Shown in pieces: positions 18,611-27,626 of a stretch of 64,000 nucleotides of DNA. Location: positions 56,741 through 120,740 of the forward strand of contig JAOHFJ010000001.1 of the NCBI GenBank assembly GCA_028097945.1, written 5' to 3'. The first letter of the stretch is position 1. The number at the start of each line of letters is the position of its first letter. The DNA comes from Candidatus Pelagibacter sp. (lineage in GTDB: Bacteria > Pseudomonadota > Alphaproteobacteria > Pelagibacterales > Pelagibacteraceae). The notes under the pieces are model-generated. The model saw nothing but the letters and a program-made list of their open reading frames with translations, had not been told where the DNA came from and did no database searches. A program made the position numbers and the translations under genes.

Positions 18611-19860
18611 TGTTCAGAATATGGATTTATCTTAGTATTAAAAACTTTTTTTTAGCTATTGTAAGTTCAGAAAAAATATCAAAAAAAAAAAAATTTATTG
18701 AAGAGTATATTCACAAACAATCGAATAAAAGCAAAGTTTATTTATTTAGTCAATGCAGAGTAGCTTTTTTGTTTGTATTAAACTTTTTAAAAAAAAAAAA
18801 TAAAGCAAATAAAAATGAAATAATAATTTGCGCTTATAACCTGCCAGAGATGATTAATATTGCTCTTAATTTAAAATTAAAAATTAAATTTTGTGATTTA
18901 GACCACAAATCTGGGCTAATGGATCCTATCAAAGTAAAAAAACTGATTTCACAGAAAACATTAGCAATTATTATGACTAATATGTTCAATAATTATAAAG
19001 TTGCGAAACAGATTAAAGCCTTATCGATAAGAAACAAAATTCCTTTAATCGAAGATAATGCAATATATTTTGACAATTTTTCAAGAAATAAGAATAAAGT
19101 TTTTTTTTCTGGTTCCTTGGGGGATTATTCTATTTACAGTTTTAATATAATGAAAAATATATCTTCTTTGTACGGAGGAGCTATGTCAACAAATAATCGT
19201 GATTTTGAAAAATTTTATATTGAAGAAGAAAAAAAATTGAAAAATTTTCCAGTTTTTTCATTATTAAAACAAATTTTAATTTTCTTTATACTTAAGATAA
19301 TGTCTATAAATAAATTATATAAATACTTTTTTAGGTATATAATAAAATGCGCCTACCAATATAAAGTTAAATTTTTGTTGGAATTATTTTACCCTTCATT
19401 AAAATCTGTTAGAAAAAAATTCCCAAAATATTATTTTTCTAAAATAAGCCATACTTCAATTAATGCTACATACCTTCAGCTTTTAAAAAAGGAAAAAGAT
19501 ATGATTTTTAAAATACGAAAAAAAAATCATAAACTTTACTCTAAAATTTTAGGAAAAATTAAAAATAATAATTTTGAATTGATAGTGAAAACAGATGAAA
19601 ATTATCAAAACTTTTTAGACTTTCCTATTTTGGTTAAAAGAAAAGAAAATTTAAATAAATTTCTAATAAATCATGGAGTAGAAGTGAGATTAAAGCATTA
19701 TTATAACTGCGCCAAAATGTTTAATAAAAAAAAAGGAAATGTAATTGCTGAGAGATATGAAAAGGAGCTTATATGTTTACCTGTTCACCAAAAAATAACA
19801 CCTTCTTACATTACATTTGTAGCAAAAAAAATTAATCAATTTTACGAGCGCAGTAAATAA
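18610..19860 (+). CDS. DegT/DnrJ/EryC1-family PLP aminotransferase
   Basis: Probably transfers an amino group to a keto sugar, or is a close homologue. In 416 residues one sees a cofactor-anchoring start (FSQCRVAFLFVLNFL), the PLP-binding IPLIEDNAIYFD (Asp149), and the Schiff-base lysine Lys182 in YSFNIMKNISSLYGGAMST, which aligns with the family's SFxxxKNL..GGG pattern. The C-terminal half is unusually Lys/Phe-rich and hydrophobic. It contains runs of 13 A (18681-18693) and 12 A (18789-18800). It is translationally coupled to the GMC oxidoreductase, which could supply its keto substrate. Confidence 0.75.
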   Translation: MFRIWIYLSIKNFFLAIVSSEKISKKKKFIEEYIHKQSNKSKVYLFSQCRVAFLFVLNFLKKKNKANKNEIIICAYNLPEMINIALNLKLKIKFCDLDHKSGLMDPIKVKKLISQKTLAIIMTNMFNNYKVAKQIKALSIRNKIPLIEDNAIYFDNFSRNKNKVFFSGSLGDYSIYSFNIMKNISSLYGGAMSTNNRDFEKFYIEEEKKLKNFPVFSLLKQILIFFILKIMSINKLYKYFFRYIIKCAYQYKVKFLLELFYPSLKSVRKKFPKYYFSKISHTSINATYLQLLKKEKDMIFKIRKKNHKLYSKILGKIKNNNFELIVKTDENYQNFLDFPILVKRKENLNKFLINHGVEVRLKHYYNCAKMFNKKKGNVIAERYEKELICLPVHQKITPSYITFVAKKINQFYERSK

Positions 19861-19861
19861 A

Positions 19862-21445
19862 ATGTTAGATTTACAAAAATACAATTATAAAGAAATCATT
19901 TTAGTAGTTTTTATATCCATATTTTCATTTTTAATTAACTACTTAGTAGGCTCAAACGGAGTCTACCCGGTAGATACGTTTATACATTATGACAATGGCT
20001 ATAGAGTGCTTTTAGGAGATGATCCTATTAAAGATTATTGGATCGTTCATGGCCTACTAATTGATTATTTACAATCTTTGTTTTTTTATATTTTTGGAAA
20101 TAATTGGATGTCATATTTAATTCATTCATCTTTATTGAATGTGGCTATAGCAATTTTTTCAATTTATATTTTTTCAATTTTAAAAATTAAATTTGAATAC
20201 TTAGTTATTATATCAATATCAGTTTCTCTACTTGCTTACCCAGTAAGCGGAAGCCCTTTTTTGGATTTACATTCAACATTCTTTTCACTATTTGCATTTT
20301 ATTTCATTATTTTATGGATAATTAAAAAAAAAAATTATTTTTGGTTTTTAGTATCTTTTTTTCTTTGCTTAGCCTTTTTTTCTAAACAGGTTCCAGCTGC
20401 ATATTTCATAATTGCATTTAGTATTTTAAATTTAATTTTTGCGATGAATAATAAAGATTATAAAATATTATTTTTTTATATATTGGGAGTTTTCATATTT
20501 CTTATTTTATTATTGCTCTTTTTATTTCTAAGAGAAGTTAAATTAAGTGATTTAATTTTACAGATATTTTTATTTCCACAATCTATTGGATTAGACAGGT
20601 ATTCAAACTATATTTTAAACTTCAATAATACGATATTAGATTTTAAATTTATTTATATTATTCTTTTTGGAATAATTGGCTTGAATATATTTTTTTTTAG
20701 AAAAATAAATAATTATTTTATTTCTGACGAGTTTAAAATATTAATTGTCATTATTTTTTTTGTTTTTTCCAATATTTTTCATCAAATTTATACCAAAAAT
20801 CAGATTTATATATTTTATCTAATACCATTATTAACTGGTTTTATAATTTTTTTCACAAATTCATTTAATATTAAAAAAAATAAAATTCTCACATATTCAT
20901 TTTTATTTTTATGTATTTTTGCAACGATTAAATATTCAGACCGATATAATTTAGATAGGAAATTTCATGAACTCGAAAATGTTGAAAAAAGTAATTCAAT
21001 TAAAATTAGCTCCTTTAGTAAAAGTTTAAAAGGTTTAAATTGGATATCACCCTATTTTACTAATCCTAATGAAGAACTAGAAATTATGAAAAATTTATTA
21101 ACGATTCTTAAAAATGATCAAAAAAATAAAATGCTAATAACTGAGTATAATTTCTTTTCCAGCATATTAGAAGAAAATTTAAATAGTCCAAGTAGAACTT
21201 TTGACAATATTAGTTATCCTAAGAAAAATACTATTTATTATGAAAACTATAAAAAATTTTTAATAAATAAGATTATATCAAAAAAAATTAAAAATTTGTA
21301 TGTATTTGAGTCAAACGAAATTAACCAAAAAAGATTAGAACACTTAATTTTTAATTATATTTCAAAAGATTGTTTTGAGATTAAACACATAAATCCTTTC
21401 ATAAAAAAATTAGTATTAATTAAATGTAATGAATTTGAAAATTAA
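19862..21445 (+). CDS. Multi-span membrane glycosyltransferase-like protein (GT-C fold)
   Basis: A 527-residue integral membrane protein with about ten to eleven spans and a C-terminal soluble part. After the first span comes an acidic loop, VDTFIHYDNGYRVLLGDDPI followed by KDYW, which resembles the catalytic loop of polyprenyl-phosphate-dependent glycosyltransferases of the GT-C fold (GT39/PMT-like). The donor and acceptor are unknown. It begins one base after the aminotransferase and overlaps the acetyltransferase by 17 bases. A polymerase-like role in glycan assembly is possible. Confidence 0.6.
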   Translation: MLDLQKYNYKEIILVVFISIFSFLINYLVGSNGVYPVDTFIHYDNGYRVLLGDDPIKDYWIVHGLLIDYLQSLFFYIFGNNWMSYLIHSSLLNVAIAIFSIYIFSILKIKFEYLVIISISVSLLAYPVSGSPFLDLHSTFFSLFAFYFIILWIIKKKNYFWFLVSFFLCLAFFSKQVPAAYFIIAFSILNLIFAMNNKDYKILFFYILGVFIFLILLLLFLFLREVKLSDLILQIFLFPQSIGLDRYSNYILNFNNTILDFKFIYIILFGIIGLNIFFFRKINNYFISDEFKILIVIIFFVFSNIFHQIYTKNQIYIFYLIPLLTGFIIFFTNSFNIKKNKILTYSFLFLCIFATIKYSDRYNLDRKFHELENVEKSNSIKISSFSKSLKGLNWISPYFTNPNEELEIMKNLLTILKNDQKNKMLITEYNFFSSILEENLNSPSRTFDNISYPKKNTIYYENYKKFLINKIISKKIKNLYVFESNEINQKRLEHLIFNYISKDCFEIKHINPFIKKLVLIKCNEFEN

Positions 21446-22052
21446 AGAGTATAAAAATAATATTGATGAAGAGACGAAATCGAAAATTATGGATTTTATT
21501 AAAAGTGAAAATCCTGATTCAATTTTAGCCAAATTATCTTTAAGTAATATAAATGCCTACATTGACATTTTAATAAAATCTAACAAATTATATTTATTCA
21601 CTTGTGAATTAAACAACGATACAATTGGTTATGCTGTTTTAGCAGACAAACCAAAATATCTAATGAGTGAGTTTAAGAATATGAAATTTAAAATATTTTT
21701 AAATTTAATATTCAATCTTAATATTCTTACAATAATAGATATATTAATATCACTATTAAAAATTGACTTGTTTAAAATAAATAAAAATAATAAAGAAATT
21801 TTAAATAAAAATTTAAATTTAAATTTAATAGCAATTAAGAATTCTTTCAGATCTAGAGGATATGGTAGTTTTTTTTTGAATGAATTAATAAAAAAATTTT
21901 CAGATAAAGATTTATTTGAAACAATATGTTGCGAAACTTATTCCGATCAAGCAGAGAGTTTTTACATAAAAAAATTAAATTTTTATAAAATTGGAAAAAA
22001 AATAAGAACTAAAGGTTTATTAACGGTTTTAGCAAAAAAACTAAAATATTAG
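21429..22052 (+). CDS. GNAT-family N-acetyltransferase
   Basis: A 207-residue acetyl-CoA-dependent acyltransferase. The acetyl-CoA-binding motif is in LIAIKNSFRSRGYGSFFLNE near 135-155 (the R-x-x-G-x-G/S pattern), followed by the ETYSDQAESFYIKKLNFYKI end typical of GNAT proteins. The substrate is not readable, but the position directly after an oxidoreductase, a sugar-type aminotransferase and a membrane glycosyltransferase suggests N-acetylation of an amino sugar. Its stop overlaps the opposing gene's stop by 4 bases. Confidence 0.75.
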   Translation: MNLKIKEYKNNIDEETKSKIMDFIKSENPDSILAKLSLSNINAYIDILIKSNKLYLFTCELNNDTIGYAVLADKPKYLMSEFKNMKFKIFLNLIFNLNILTIIDILISLLKIDLFKINKNNKEILNKNLNLNLIAIKNSFRSRGYGSFFLNELIKKFSDKDLFETICCETYSDQAESFYIKKLNFYKIGKKIRTKGLLTVLAKKLKY

Positions 22053-22906
22053 TCAATTTTTTCTGAAATAAATTTTTTAGTTTCCTCTAAATCTTTTAGT
22101 TTACTACTCATCATAACTGAAATTAAAAGACAATTATACAATAGAATTAATGAAATAAAACTAAAGGACAAAAAGGTTTTAAAAGATAAAAAGTATATAA
22201 GGTAAATATAAAAAAAAGATGTAAGAATTATTGTAGGAAAAAAAACTAAATTTACCCTTAAGGAGTGTAAAAATAAACCTAAAGATGTTAACTTGGATCT
22301 TCCAAAAAACCTCTTCTTTCTAGGGGCATAAACTCTTTTAGTTTTACAATTTTTAGAAACTGCTGAAGAATACGCTAGCCAAGCGTAATTTTTTTTTAAA
22401 ATTTTTGTTATATTTGATGAGTGAAAAGAAGAATAATTTCCAAAATTCATCCATCTTAAAGTAAAAATAAAAGTCAGAAATTTATGTATATTATATAAAA
22501 TGTTAAAAAAAACCCCTTCCACTCTTTTAGTTCGGCATGAAACTACAACAAATTCTCTATTTTGATTTGCTAGACTAGTCATCTCGTTTATTTTTGTAGA
22601 GTCATCTTCACCATCGGAGTCCATAATTGTAATTATTGAGTCGGTTTTTTGATTTTCTAAATATTTTAAACCCACAGCAATTGCTTTTTGACTACCTAAA
22701 TTTTCATTTAATCTGATAATTTTCAAACTTTTGATGTTAGCAAGATCATCTATATTTAACTTTTCTTTATCGGGTGAACAATCGTCAACAATAAATATAT
22801 CAGCATTGTGATTTGTGGTTTGAACTTGATCATTAATATTGCCAATTAGTTTCCGAACTGATTTCCAATCGTTATACAGAGGTAATAAAAAAATCAAATT
22901 TTGCAA
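22049..22906 (-). CDS. Family 2 glycosyltransferase with C-terminal membrane helices
   Basis: Probably transfers a sugar from a nucleotide donor to a lipid carrier or glycan at the inner face of the membrane. In 285 residues the GT-A fold shows LLPLYNDWKSVRKLI at the start, IFIVDDCSPD near 38-47, NLGSQKAIAVG and the metal-binding TIMDSDGEDDS near 93-103. Two membrane spans follow in the last 75 residues, as in DPM1/GtrB-like enzymes that charge polyprenyl phosphate. Such an enzyme would supply donors to the two GT-C-like proteins here; that link is inference. Confidence 0.82.
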   Translation of the reverse strand: MQNLIFLLPLYNDWKSVRKLIGNINDQVQTTNHNADIFIVDDCSPDKEKLNIDDLANIKSLKIIRLNENLGSQKAIAVGLKYLENQKTDSIITIMDSDGEDDSTKINEMTSLANQNREFVVVSCRTKRVEGVFFNILYNIHKFLTFIFTLRWMNFGNYSSFHSSNITKILKKNYAWLAYSSAVSKNCKTKRVYAPRKKRFFGRSKLTSLGLFLHSLRVNLVFFPTIILTSFFYIYLIYFLSFKTFLSFSFISLILLYNCLLISVMMSSKLKDLEETKKFISEKID

Positions 22907-22908
22907 TT

Positions 22909-23172
22909 TTAATTATCTTCTTTTAGCTCTTTTTTGATTTTTTCTAAAAATTTATTAATTAATGCAGCATCCTCGCTTTTAATTAAGTCTTCTTTTTTTA
23001 CAGCATTGTGAATTTGAGATCTAAGTTTATCTTTAACGGAGTCGATATTTTCTTTTGATCCAAGATTATCAATTTTTCTTTCGATTGTTTTTTGTGCATA
23101 TGTAAATGTAAGCTTAAAACCTATAATGATTAAAAAAAAAATTATCAACGACTTGTAAATAAATATTTTCAT
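22909..23172 (-). CDS. Small single-span membrane protein (87 aa), function unknown
   Basis: A basic start, one membrane helix (about residues 6-25) and a charged, mostly helical remainder rich in Lys, Asp and Glu, possibly coiled-coil. No recognised family. It lies between two glycosyltransferase genes, sharing one base with the upstream gene (TAATG) and two bases from the next, so it is probably translated as part of that set. A role as a small partner of the membrane glycosyltransferases is a guess from position only. Confidence 0.65.
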   Translation of the reverse strand: MKIFIYKSLIIFFLIIIGFKLTFTYAQKTIERKIDNLGSKENIDSVKDKLRSQIHNAVKKEDLIKSEDAALINKFLEKIKKELKEDN

Positions 23173-24809
23173 TATTTAATTTTTTTATGCACTTCGTATA
23201 TTAAAATTCCGTCAACAAAGTGCTGTTTATAAAGTGTAAAAGTATCATCTAAAGAAAATTTGTCACTAAGTTTAACATTTACATTATATATTTTATTAGA
23301 ATAAACATAATCAGCATTTTTAATATCATCATAGACAAAAACAACACGTTTTTCCTCAATTTCCGGCAATAATTCTTTCATTCTCCATAACGGATACCAA
23401 GAATTAATACCTATTTTAATTTCATTACTTTTATCGCTCATCACAACTTCGCGTAAAAATTTAATTCCGGATAGACCAGTAAAATCAATTTCAAATTTGT
23501 TTTTAAATTTATTTGATAGCAATTCATTAAAATAAAGAGATTGGTAAGGGTGATATACGAAAATTTTATAGATATTAAATAAAGAAGTTATCGATAAAAC
23601 TACTATTAATACATTAATGTATTTTTTAAATTTTGGAAAAATAAAAATTAAACTAAGAAAATAAATTGCAAAATAAATAAAAAAGAAATTAAGGAAATAA
23701 AAAATACGCCAACTATTATAATGTTTTGTAGCAAAAAAAATTCCAATAACAGAAAAGATTATAAAAGTTATAAAAATAAAAAAATCTTTTTTTTCATTAT
23801 TATTATTCCAAAAATCATAATTTGATTTTGATTTTTCAATGGAGAATAATTTTAAAATGAAAACTTTAGATAGTAGAAACAATCCACTTAAAAATAATAT
23901 TAAATTTATTACTGGAGTTGAAATAAAGATCCATAAAGGAAGATAGTGAAAAGGAACTAATTCTGTATTATAGAATACATCATTGAAGTAAACGAGAGTC
24001 GGGCCAAAAGTTTGTAAATTATTTAAAAGATATGAAAGTTTTTCCAAAGGACTAATCCAAAGATATGGCCAATGTAAAAATAAAAATAAAATATATAGAA
24101 AAATAAAAATAAAGATCTTATTAATATTTTTTAAATCATCCTTATTTGATAATATTGATAAAAAATAGATAAATATAAAAGTGAAAGGAAAAATAAGTCC
24201 AAACAATCTAGTAGAGGTAGCGATAGACGAAAAAATTGCTAATAAAAATATATTTTTAATATTAAAGTTTTCGAAAGTTTTAAAGATATAAAAAGTAGAT
24301 ATTATAAAAAAAGTTAAAAAAACAAGGTCTTTATTATTTTGGAAGCTATCACCAAATATTCTTGGCGTGAAAATTAATAAAAAACATCCTGCTAGTGATA
24401 AGAATTTATTATCAAATCTTAGCAAAAGGGTTTTATAAAAAAAAATTATACCTATATAGAAATAAAAAAAAGTTAAGAAATGTCTCATTTCGTACATTTG
24501 AATTGGTTTATTAAGAGAAAAAATAATTTCAATTAATGCAGCAGGTACATCGAAAATGATACCGTAAACATCACTCCATGGTTCTGTAAAATTTGAAGAT
24601 GAAAGCAATTTTTCATTTGCTATTAAAGAGAGTTTTTCTAAACCAAAAAAATTGAATAAATATTCAAGCCAGTATAACCCGCTACGCCTTTGAAAAGTTT
24701 CATCAATATTAAAACCATAATCTTTATAAATTGAAAATCCTATGAGAAAGTAGATTGAAAAAAAGATGTAATGACAATTAGATAATAATCCATTAGATAT
24801 AGTCTTCAT
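23172..24809 (-). CDS. Membrane glycosyltransferase, GT39/PMT-like
   Basis: A 545-residue inner-membrane protein with about eleven spans. The first outside loop has FNIDETFQRRSGLYWLEYLF near 34-53, containing the acidic Asp-Glu pair typical of GT39-type enzymes, and FTPRIFGDSFQNNKDLVFL near 147, resembling the conserved region of lipid-linked-sugar transferases. It ends with a soluble domain. It is likely to transfer a sugar from polyprenyl phosphate on the periplasmic side. It is the first gene of a minus-strand set of three, divergent from the FkbM-type gene across 45 bases. Confidence 0.7.
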   Translation of the reverse strand: MKTISNGLLSNCHYIFFSIYFLIGFSIYKDYGFNIDETFQRRSGLYWLEYLFNFFGLEKLSLIANEKLLSSSNFTEPWSDVYGIIFDVPAALIEIIFSLNKPIQMYEMRHFLTFFYFYIGIIFFYKTLLLRFDNKFLSLAGCFLLIFTPRIFGDSFQNNKDLVFLTFFIISTFYIFKTFENFNIKNIFLLAIFSSIATSTRLFGLIFPFTFIFIYFLSILSNKDDLKNINKIFIFIFLYILFLFLHWPYLWISPLEKLSYLLNNLQTFGPTLVYFNDVFYNTELVPFHYLPLWIFISTPVINLILFLSGLFLLSKVFILKLFSIEKSKSNYDFWNNNNEKKDFFIFITFIIFSVIGIFFATKHYNSWRIFYFLNFFFIYFAIYFLSLIFIFPKFKKYINVLIVVLSITSLFNIYKIFVYHPYQSLYFNELLSNKFKNKFEIDFTGLSGIKFLREVVMSDKSNEIKIGINSWYPLWRMKELLPEIEEKRVVFVYDDIKNADYVYSNKIYNVNVKLSDKFSLDDTFTLYKQHFVDGILIYEVHKKIK

Positions 24810-24854
24810 TACCTTTAATTATAAACAAATTTTAGTATAAATAAATTAAATAAT

Positions 24855-25559
24855 ATGAAATTTTTTAAAACCTTAGCTATTTTCTTTTTTGATATTTTAG
24901 ATCATCTCCACCAAAAAAAAATTTTAAACTTTTTTAAAGATCAAAAAATTAAAATTAATTCTTTAATCGATATTGGAGCACATAAAGGTAAATACGCAGA
25001 TTTATTTATAAAAAATTATTACATAAAATATGCTATATTAATTGAGCCACAAAAAAAATACTTTCATTTTCTTAAAAAAAAATACAAAAACAAAAAAAAA
25101 ATTAAGATTTTGGATTATGCAATATCCAACAAAAATAAAAAAAGTTTTTTTAACATAAATCATCACGATCTAACTTCTTCATTGAATACAATAAATTTTA
25201 AAAATAATTTTTTAGTTTATAAATCAAAACTGTTTGGAATGCATTCTGATAAAATGATAAGAGATAAAGTAGCCATTAAAACAAAGACCATTAAATCAAT
25301 TTTAAGTAATGTAAAAAAAAAAATAGATTTAGTAAAAATTGATACTGAGGGACATGAATTAGAGGTGTTAAAAGGCTGTGGTAATCTACTTAAAAACTTC
25401 AAAATCATTTTAATAGAATTTAGAAATGATAATCATTATTTGAACTATTATCCAAAAAAAGTACATAAATTATTAATAAAAAATAATTTTTATAAATTAA
25501 AAGTATTTAAATTTCCATTTACAACTTGGGAAGATAGAATATACATAAAGAAAATATGA
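24855..25559 (+). CDS. FkbM-family methyltransferase
   Basis: A 234-residue S-adenosylmethionine-dependent O-methyltransferase, often acting on sugars or polyketides. The SAM-binding motif is SLIDIGAHKGKYADLFI near residue 37, followed by YAILIEPQKKY and the family signature VKIDTEGHELEVLKG near 158-172. It is the last island gene; its TGA overlaps the sucC ATG by four bases, so sucC translation may be coupled to it. Confidence 0.82.
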   Translation: MKFFKTLAIFFFDILDHLHQKKILNFFKDQKIKINSLIDIGAHKGKYADLFIKNYYIKYAILIEPQKKYFHFLKKKYKNKKKIKILDYAISNKNKKSFFNINHHDLTSSLNTINFKNNFLVYKSKLFGMHSDKMIRDKVAIKTKTIKSILSNVKKKIDLVKIDTEGHELEVLKGCGNLLKNFKIILIEFRNDNHYLNYYPKKVHKLLIKNNFYKLKVFKFPFTTWEDRIYIKKI

Positions 25560-26719
25560 ATATTCACGAACATCAAGCCAAAGAAATCTTAAAAGAATTT
25601 GGAGTACCTGTTTCAAAGGGTATTGTAATTTTTTCCCTAGATGAAATAAAAAAAAAAATAACGGAGCTACAAAGTAAGAAATTTGTTTTAAAAGCCCAGA
25701 TACATGCTGGAGGAAGAGGAAAAGCTGGTGGAGTAAAATTAATAAAAAATATTTCTGATATAGAGAAAGAGGCCAAAAAGATGATGGGAAAAACTCTTAT
25801 CACCCATCAAACTGGACCGGAAGGTAAAAAAGTAAAAAGATTGTATATTGAAGAGGCGTCTGAAATCTACAAAGAGTTTTATTTATCTTGTCTAATAGAC
25901 AGAGAAACAGCAAAGATAGCCTTTATAAGTAGTACAGAAGGCGGAATGGATATCGAAAAAGTAGCTTCTGAAACTCCTAACAAAATAATCACAAATAAAA
26001 TTGACTTAAAAGAAGGAGGACCTTCAAATGAAGAAATTGAAAAAATAATTTCTATTTTTAATTTTAATGATCAGCAGAAAAATACTGCTTCTAAAATCAT
26101 AAAGTCACTTTACGATATAATTATTAAAAAAGATGCTAGCTTAATAGAAATCAATCCTTTAATTATTACAAAAACAAATGAACTAATTTGTCTCGATGCA
26201 AAAATGAATTTTGATGATAATGCAATTTTTAGAAGACCAGAAATAATTAAATTAAGAGATTTAAACGAAGAAGATCCTGCTGAAATTGAGGCAAGTAAAC
26301 ATGATTTAGCTTACATCAAACTTAATGGATCTATTGGCTGCATGGTAAACGGTGCTGGGTTAGCTATGGCTACGATGGACATCATTCAATTTTATGGAAA
26401 AGAACCTGCAAATTTTTTAGATGTTGGAGGTGGTGCTTCAAAAGAAAAAGTAACGGCTGCATTTAAATTAATTTTATCTGATAAAAATGTAAAAGGCATT
26501 TTAATTAATATATTTGGAGGGATAATGAGATGCGATGTGCTTGCTCAAGGAGTAGTTGATGCTGCCAATGAAATTAAATTATCGATTCCTCTGGTAGTAA
26601 GGCTGGCAGGTACAAACTTTAAAGAAGGAAAAGATATATTAGACAAGTCAAATTTAAAAATTTTATCTGCTTCAGATTTAAACGATGCGGCTAAAAAAAT
26701 AGTTAAGGCAATAAAATAG
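25556..26719 (+). CDS. sucC: Succinyl-CoA synthetase, beta subunit
   Basis: Makes ATP or GTP while converting succinyl-CoA to succinate in the TCA cycle. The 387-residue protein starts with [19 protein letters not shown] and shows the ATP-grasp elements [17 protein letters not shown] and IEINPLIIT, then the [19 protein letters not shown] and [15 protein letters not shown] ends of the CoA-ligase domain. It overlaps the island's last gene by 4 bases and shares one base with sucD. Because the island separates it from mdh, its promoter must lie within or ahead of the FkbM-type gene. Confidence 0.96.
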   Translation: MNIHEHQAKEILKEFGVPVSKGIVIFSLDEIKKKITELQSKKFVLKAQIHAGGRGKAGGVKLIKNISDIEKEAKKMMGKTLITHQTGPEGKKVKRLYIEEASEIYKEFYLSCLIDRETAKIAFISSTEGGMDIEKVASETPNKIITNKIDLKEGGPSNEEIEKIISIFNFNDQQKNTASKIIKSLYDIIIKKDASLIEINPLIITKTNELICLDAKMNFDDNAIFRRPEIIKLRDLNEEDPAEIEASKHDLAYIKLNGSIGCMVNGAGLAMATMDIIQFYGKEPANFLDVGGGASKEKVTAAFKLILSDKNVKGILINIFGGIMRCDVLAQGVVDAANEIKLSIPLVVRLAGTNFKEGKDILDKSNLKILSASDLNDAAKKIVKAIK

Positions 26720-27594
26720 TGTCAGTTTTAATAAATAAAAATACAAAAGTTATTTGTCAAGGATTCACAGGTAAACATGGCACATTCCATTCAGAGCAAG
26801 CTTTAAAGTATGGAACAAATTTAGTTGGTGGTGTAACTCCAAAAAAAGGAGGTTCAAAACATCTTAACTTACCAGTTTTTAATACAGTGAAAGAAGCAAA
26901 AGAGAAAACTTCTGCTGACGCCACAATGATTTATGTGCCTCCAAAATTTGCTGGTGCAGCAATTATTGAGGCCATCGAGTCGGAAATTAAATTAATAGTT
27001 TGCATAACAGAGGGTATACCTGTTTTAGATATGCTAAAGGTTAAACAGATATTAGCTAGAAGCAGTTCAAGATTAATTGGACCTAACTGCCCTGGAATAA
27101 TAACTCCAGGTGAATGTAAAATTGGTATTATGCCTGGCAGCATTCATAAAAAAGGAACCGTAGGAATAGTCTCAAGATCCGGAACACTTACTTATGAGGC
27201 TGTGGCTCAAACATCAGCAAATGGAATGGGCCAGTCTACCTGTATAGGTATCGGCGGAGATCCAATCAATGGAACAAATTTTATTGATTGTTTGGAATTA
27301 TTTCTAAAGGATGATGAAACAAAATCAATTGTAATGATCGGAGAAATTGGAGGAACAGCAGAAGAAGAAGCTGCAGATTTTCTAAAAAGAGAAAAGATAA
27401 AAAAACCCATGGTTGGATTTATTGCTGGATTGACAGCTCCACCAGGTAGAAGAATGGGACATGCTGGAGCAATTATTTCAGGGGGGAAAGGCGGAGCCGA
27501 AGATAAAATAGAAACCATGAAATCTGCTGGAATTACTATTTCAAAATCACCTGCAGATATAGGTAAAACGCTTTATCAAAAACTAAGTGGTTGA
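26719..27594 (+). CDS. sucD: Succinyl-CoA synthetase, alpha subunit
   Basis: Carries the phosphohistidine intermediate of the enzyme. The 291 residues show [19 protein letters not shown] near the start, the CoA-binding [27 protein letters not shown] and the active-site His in [16 protein letters not shown] near 247. It begins with a GTG whose first base is the last of the sucC TAG, so translation is coupled. It precedes sucA by 32 bases. Confidence 0.96.
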   Translation: MSVLINKNTKVICQGFTGKHGTFHSEQALKYGTNLVGGVTPKKGGSKHLNLPVFNTVKEAKEKTSADATMIYVPPKFAGAAIIEAIESEIKLIVCITEGIPVLDMLKVKQILARSSSRLIGPNCPGIITPGECKIGIMPGSIHKKGTVGIVSRSGTLTYEAVAQTSANGMGQSTCIGIGGDPINGTNFIDCLELFLKDDETKSIVMIGEIGGTAEEEAADFLKREKIKKPMVGFIAGLTAPPGRRMGHAGAIISGGKGGAEDKIETMKSAGITISKSPADIGKTLYQKLSG

Positions 27595-27626
27595 TTTCCA
27601 ATAATCTATGTTAGAATAAATTTTTA

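Larger units (their letters stand above)
17207..25559. other. Surface-glycan genomic island between mdh and sucC
   Basis: Eight genes for sugar modification and membrane glycosyl transfer lie between TCA-cycle genes that flank each other by function. The island is even richer in A and T than the flanks, has long A runs inside genes, very Lys/Asn/Ile/Phe-rich proteins, and contains a strand switch. Genes 17207-22052 run forward, 22049-24809 run backward, and 24855-25559 forward. The right edge is seamless: the FkbM-type gene's TGA overlaps the sucC ATG. I see no integrase, transposase or flanking repeat. The boundaries are taken from gene identity, not from a comparison with another genome. 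Confidence 0.75.

Noticed and set aside
17207..25559. Prophage or insertion-sequence origin of the glycan island
   Set aside because: No integrase, transposase, phage structural gene, tRNA edge or terminal repeat was seen.
26931..27518. Minus-strand frames opposite sucD
   Set aside because: They are Pro/Ile/Ser-rich shadows of a well-conserved gene on the other strand.
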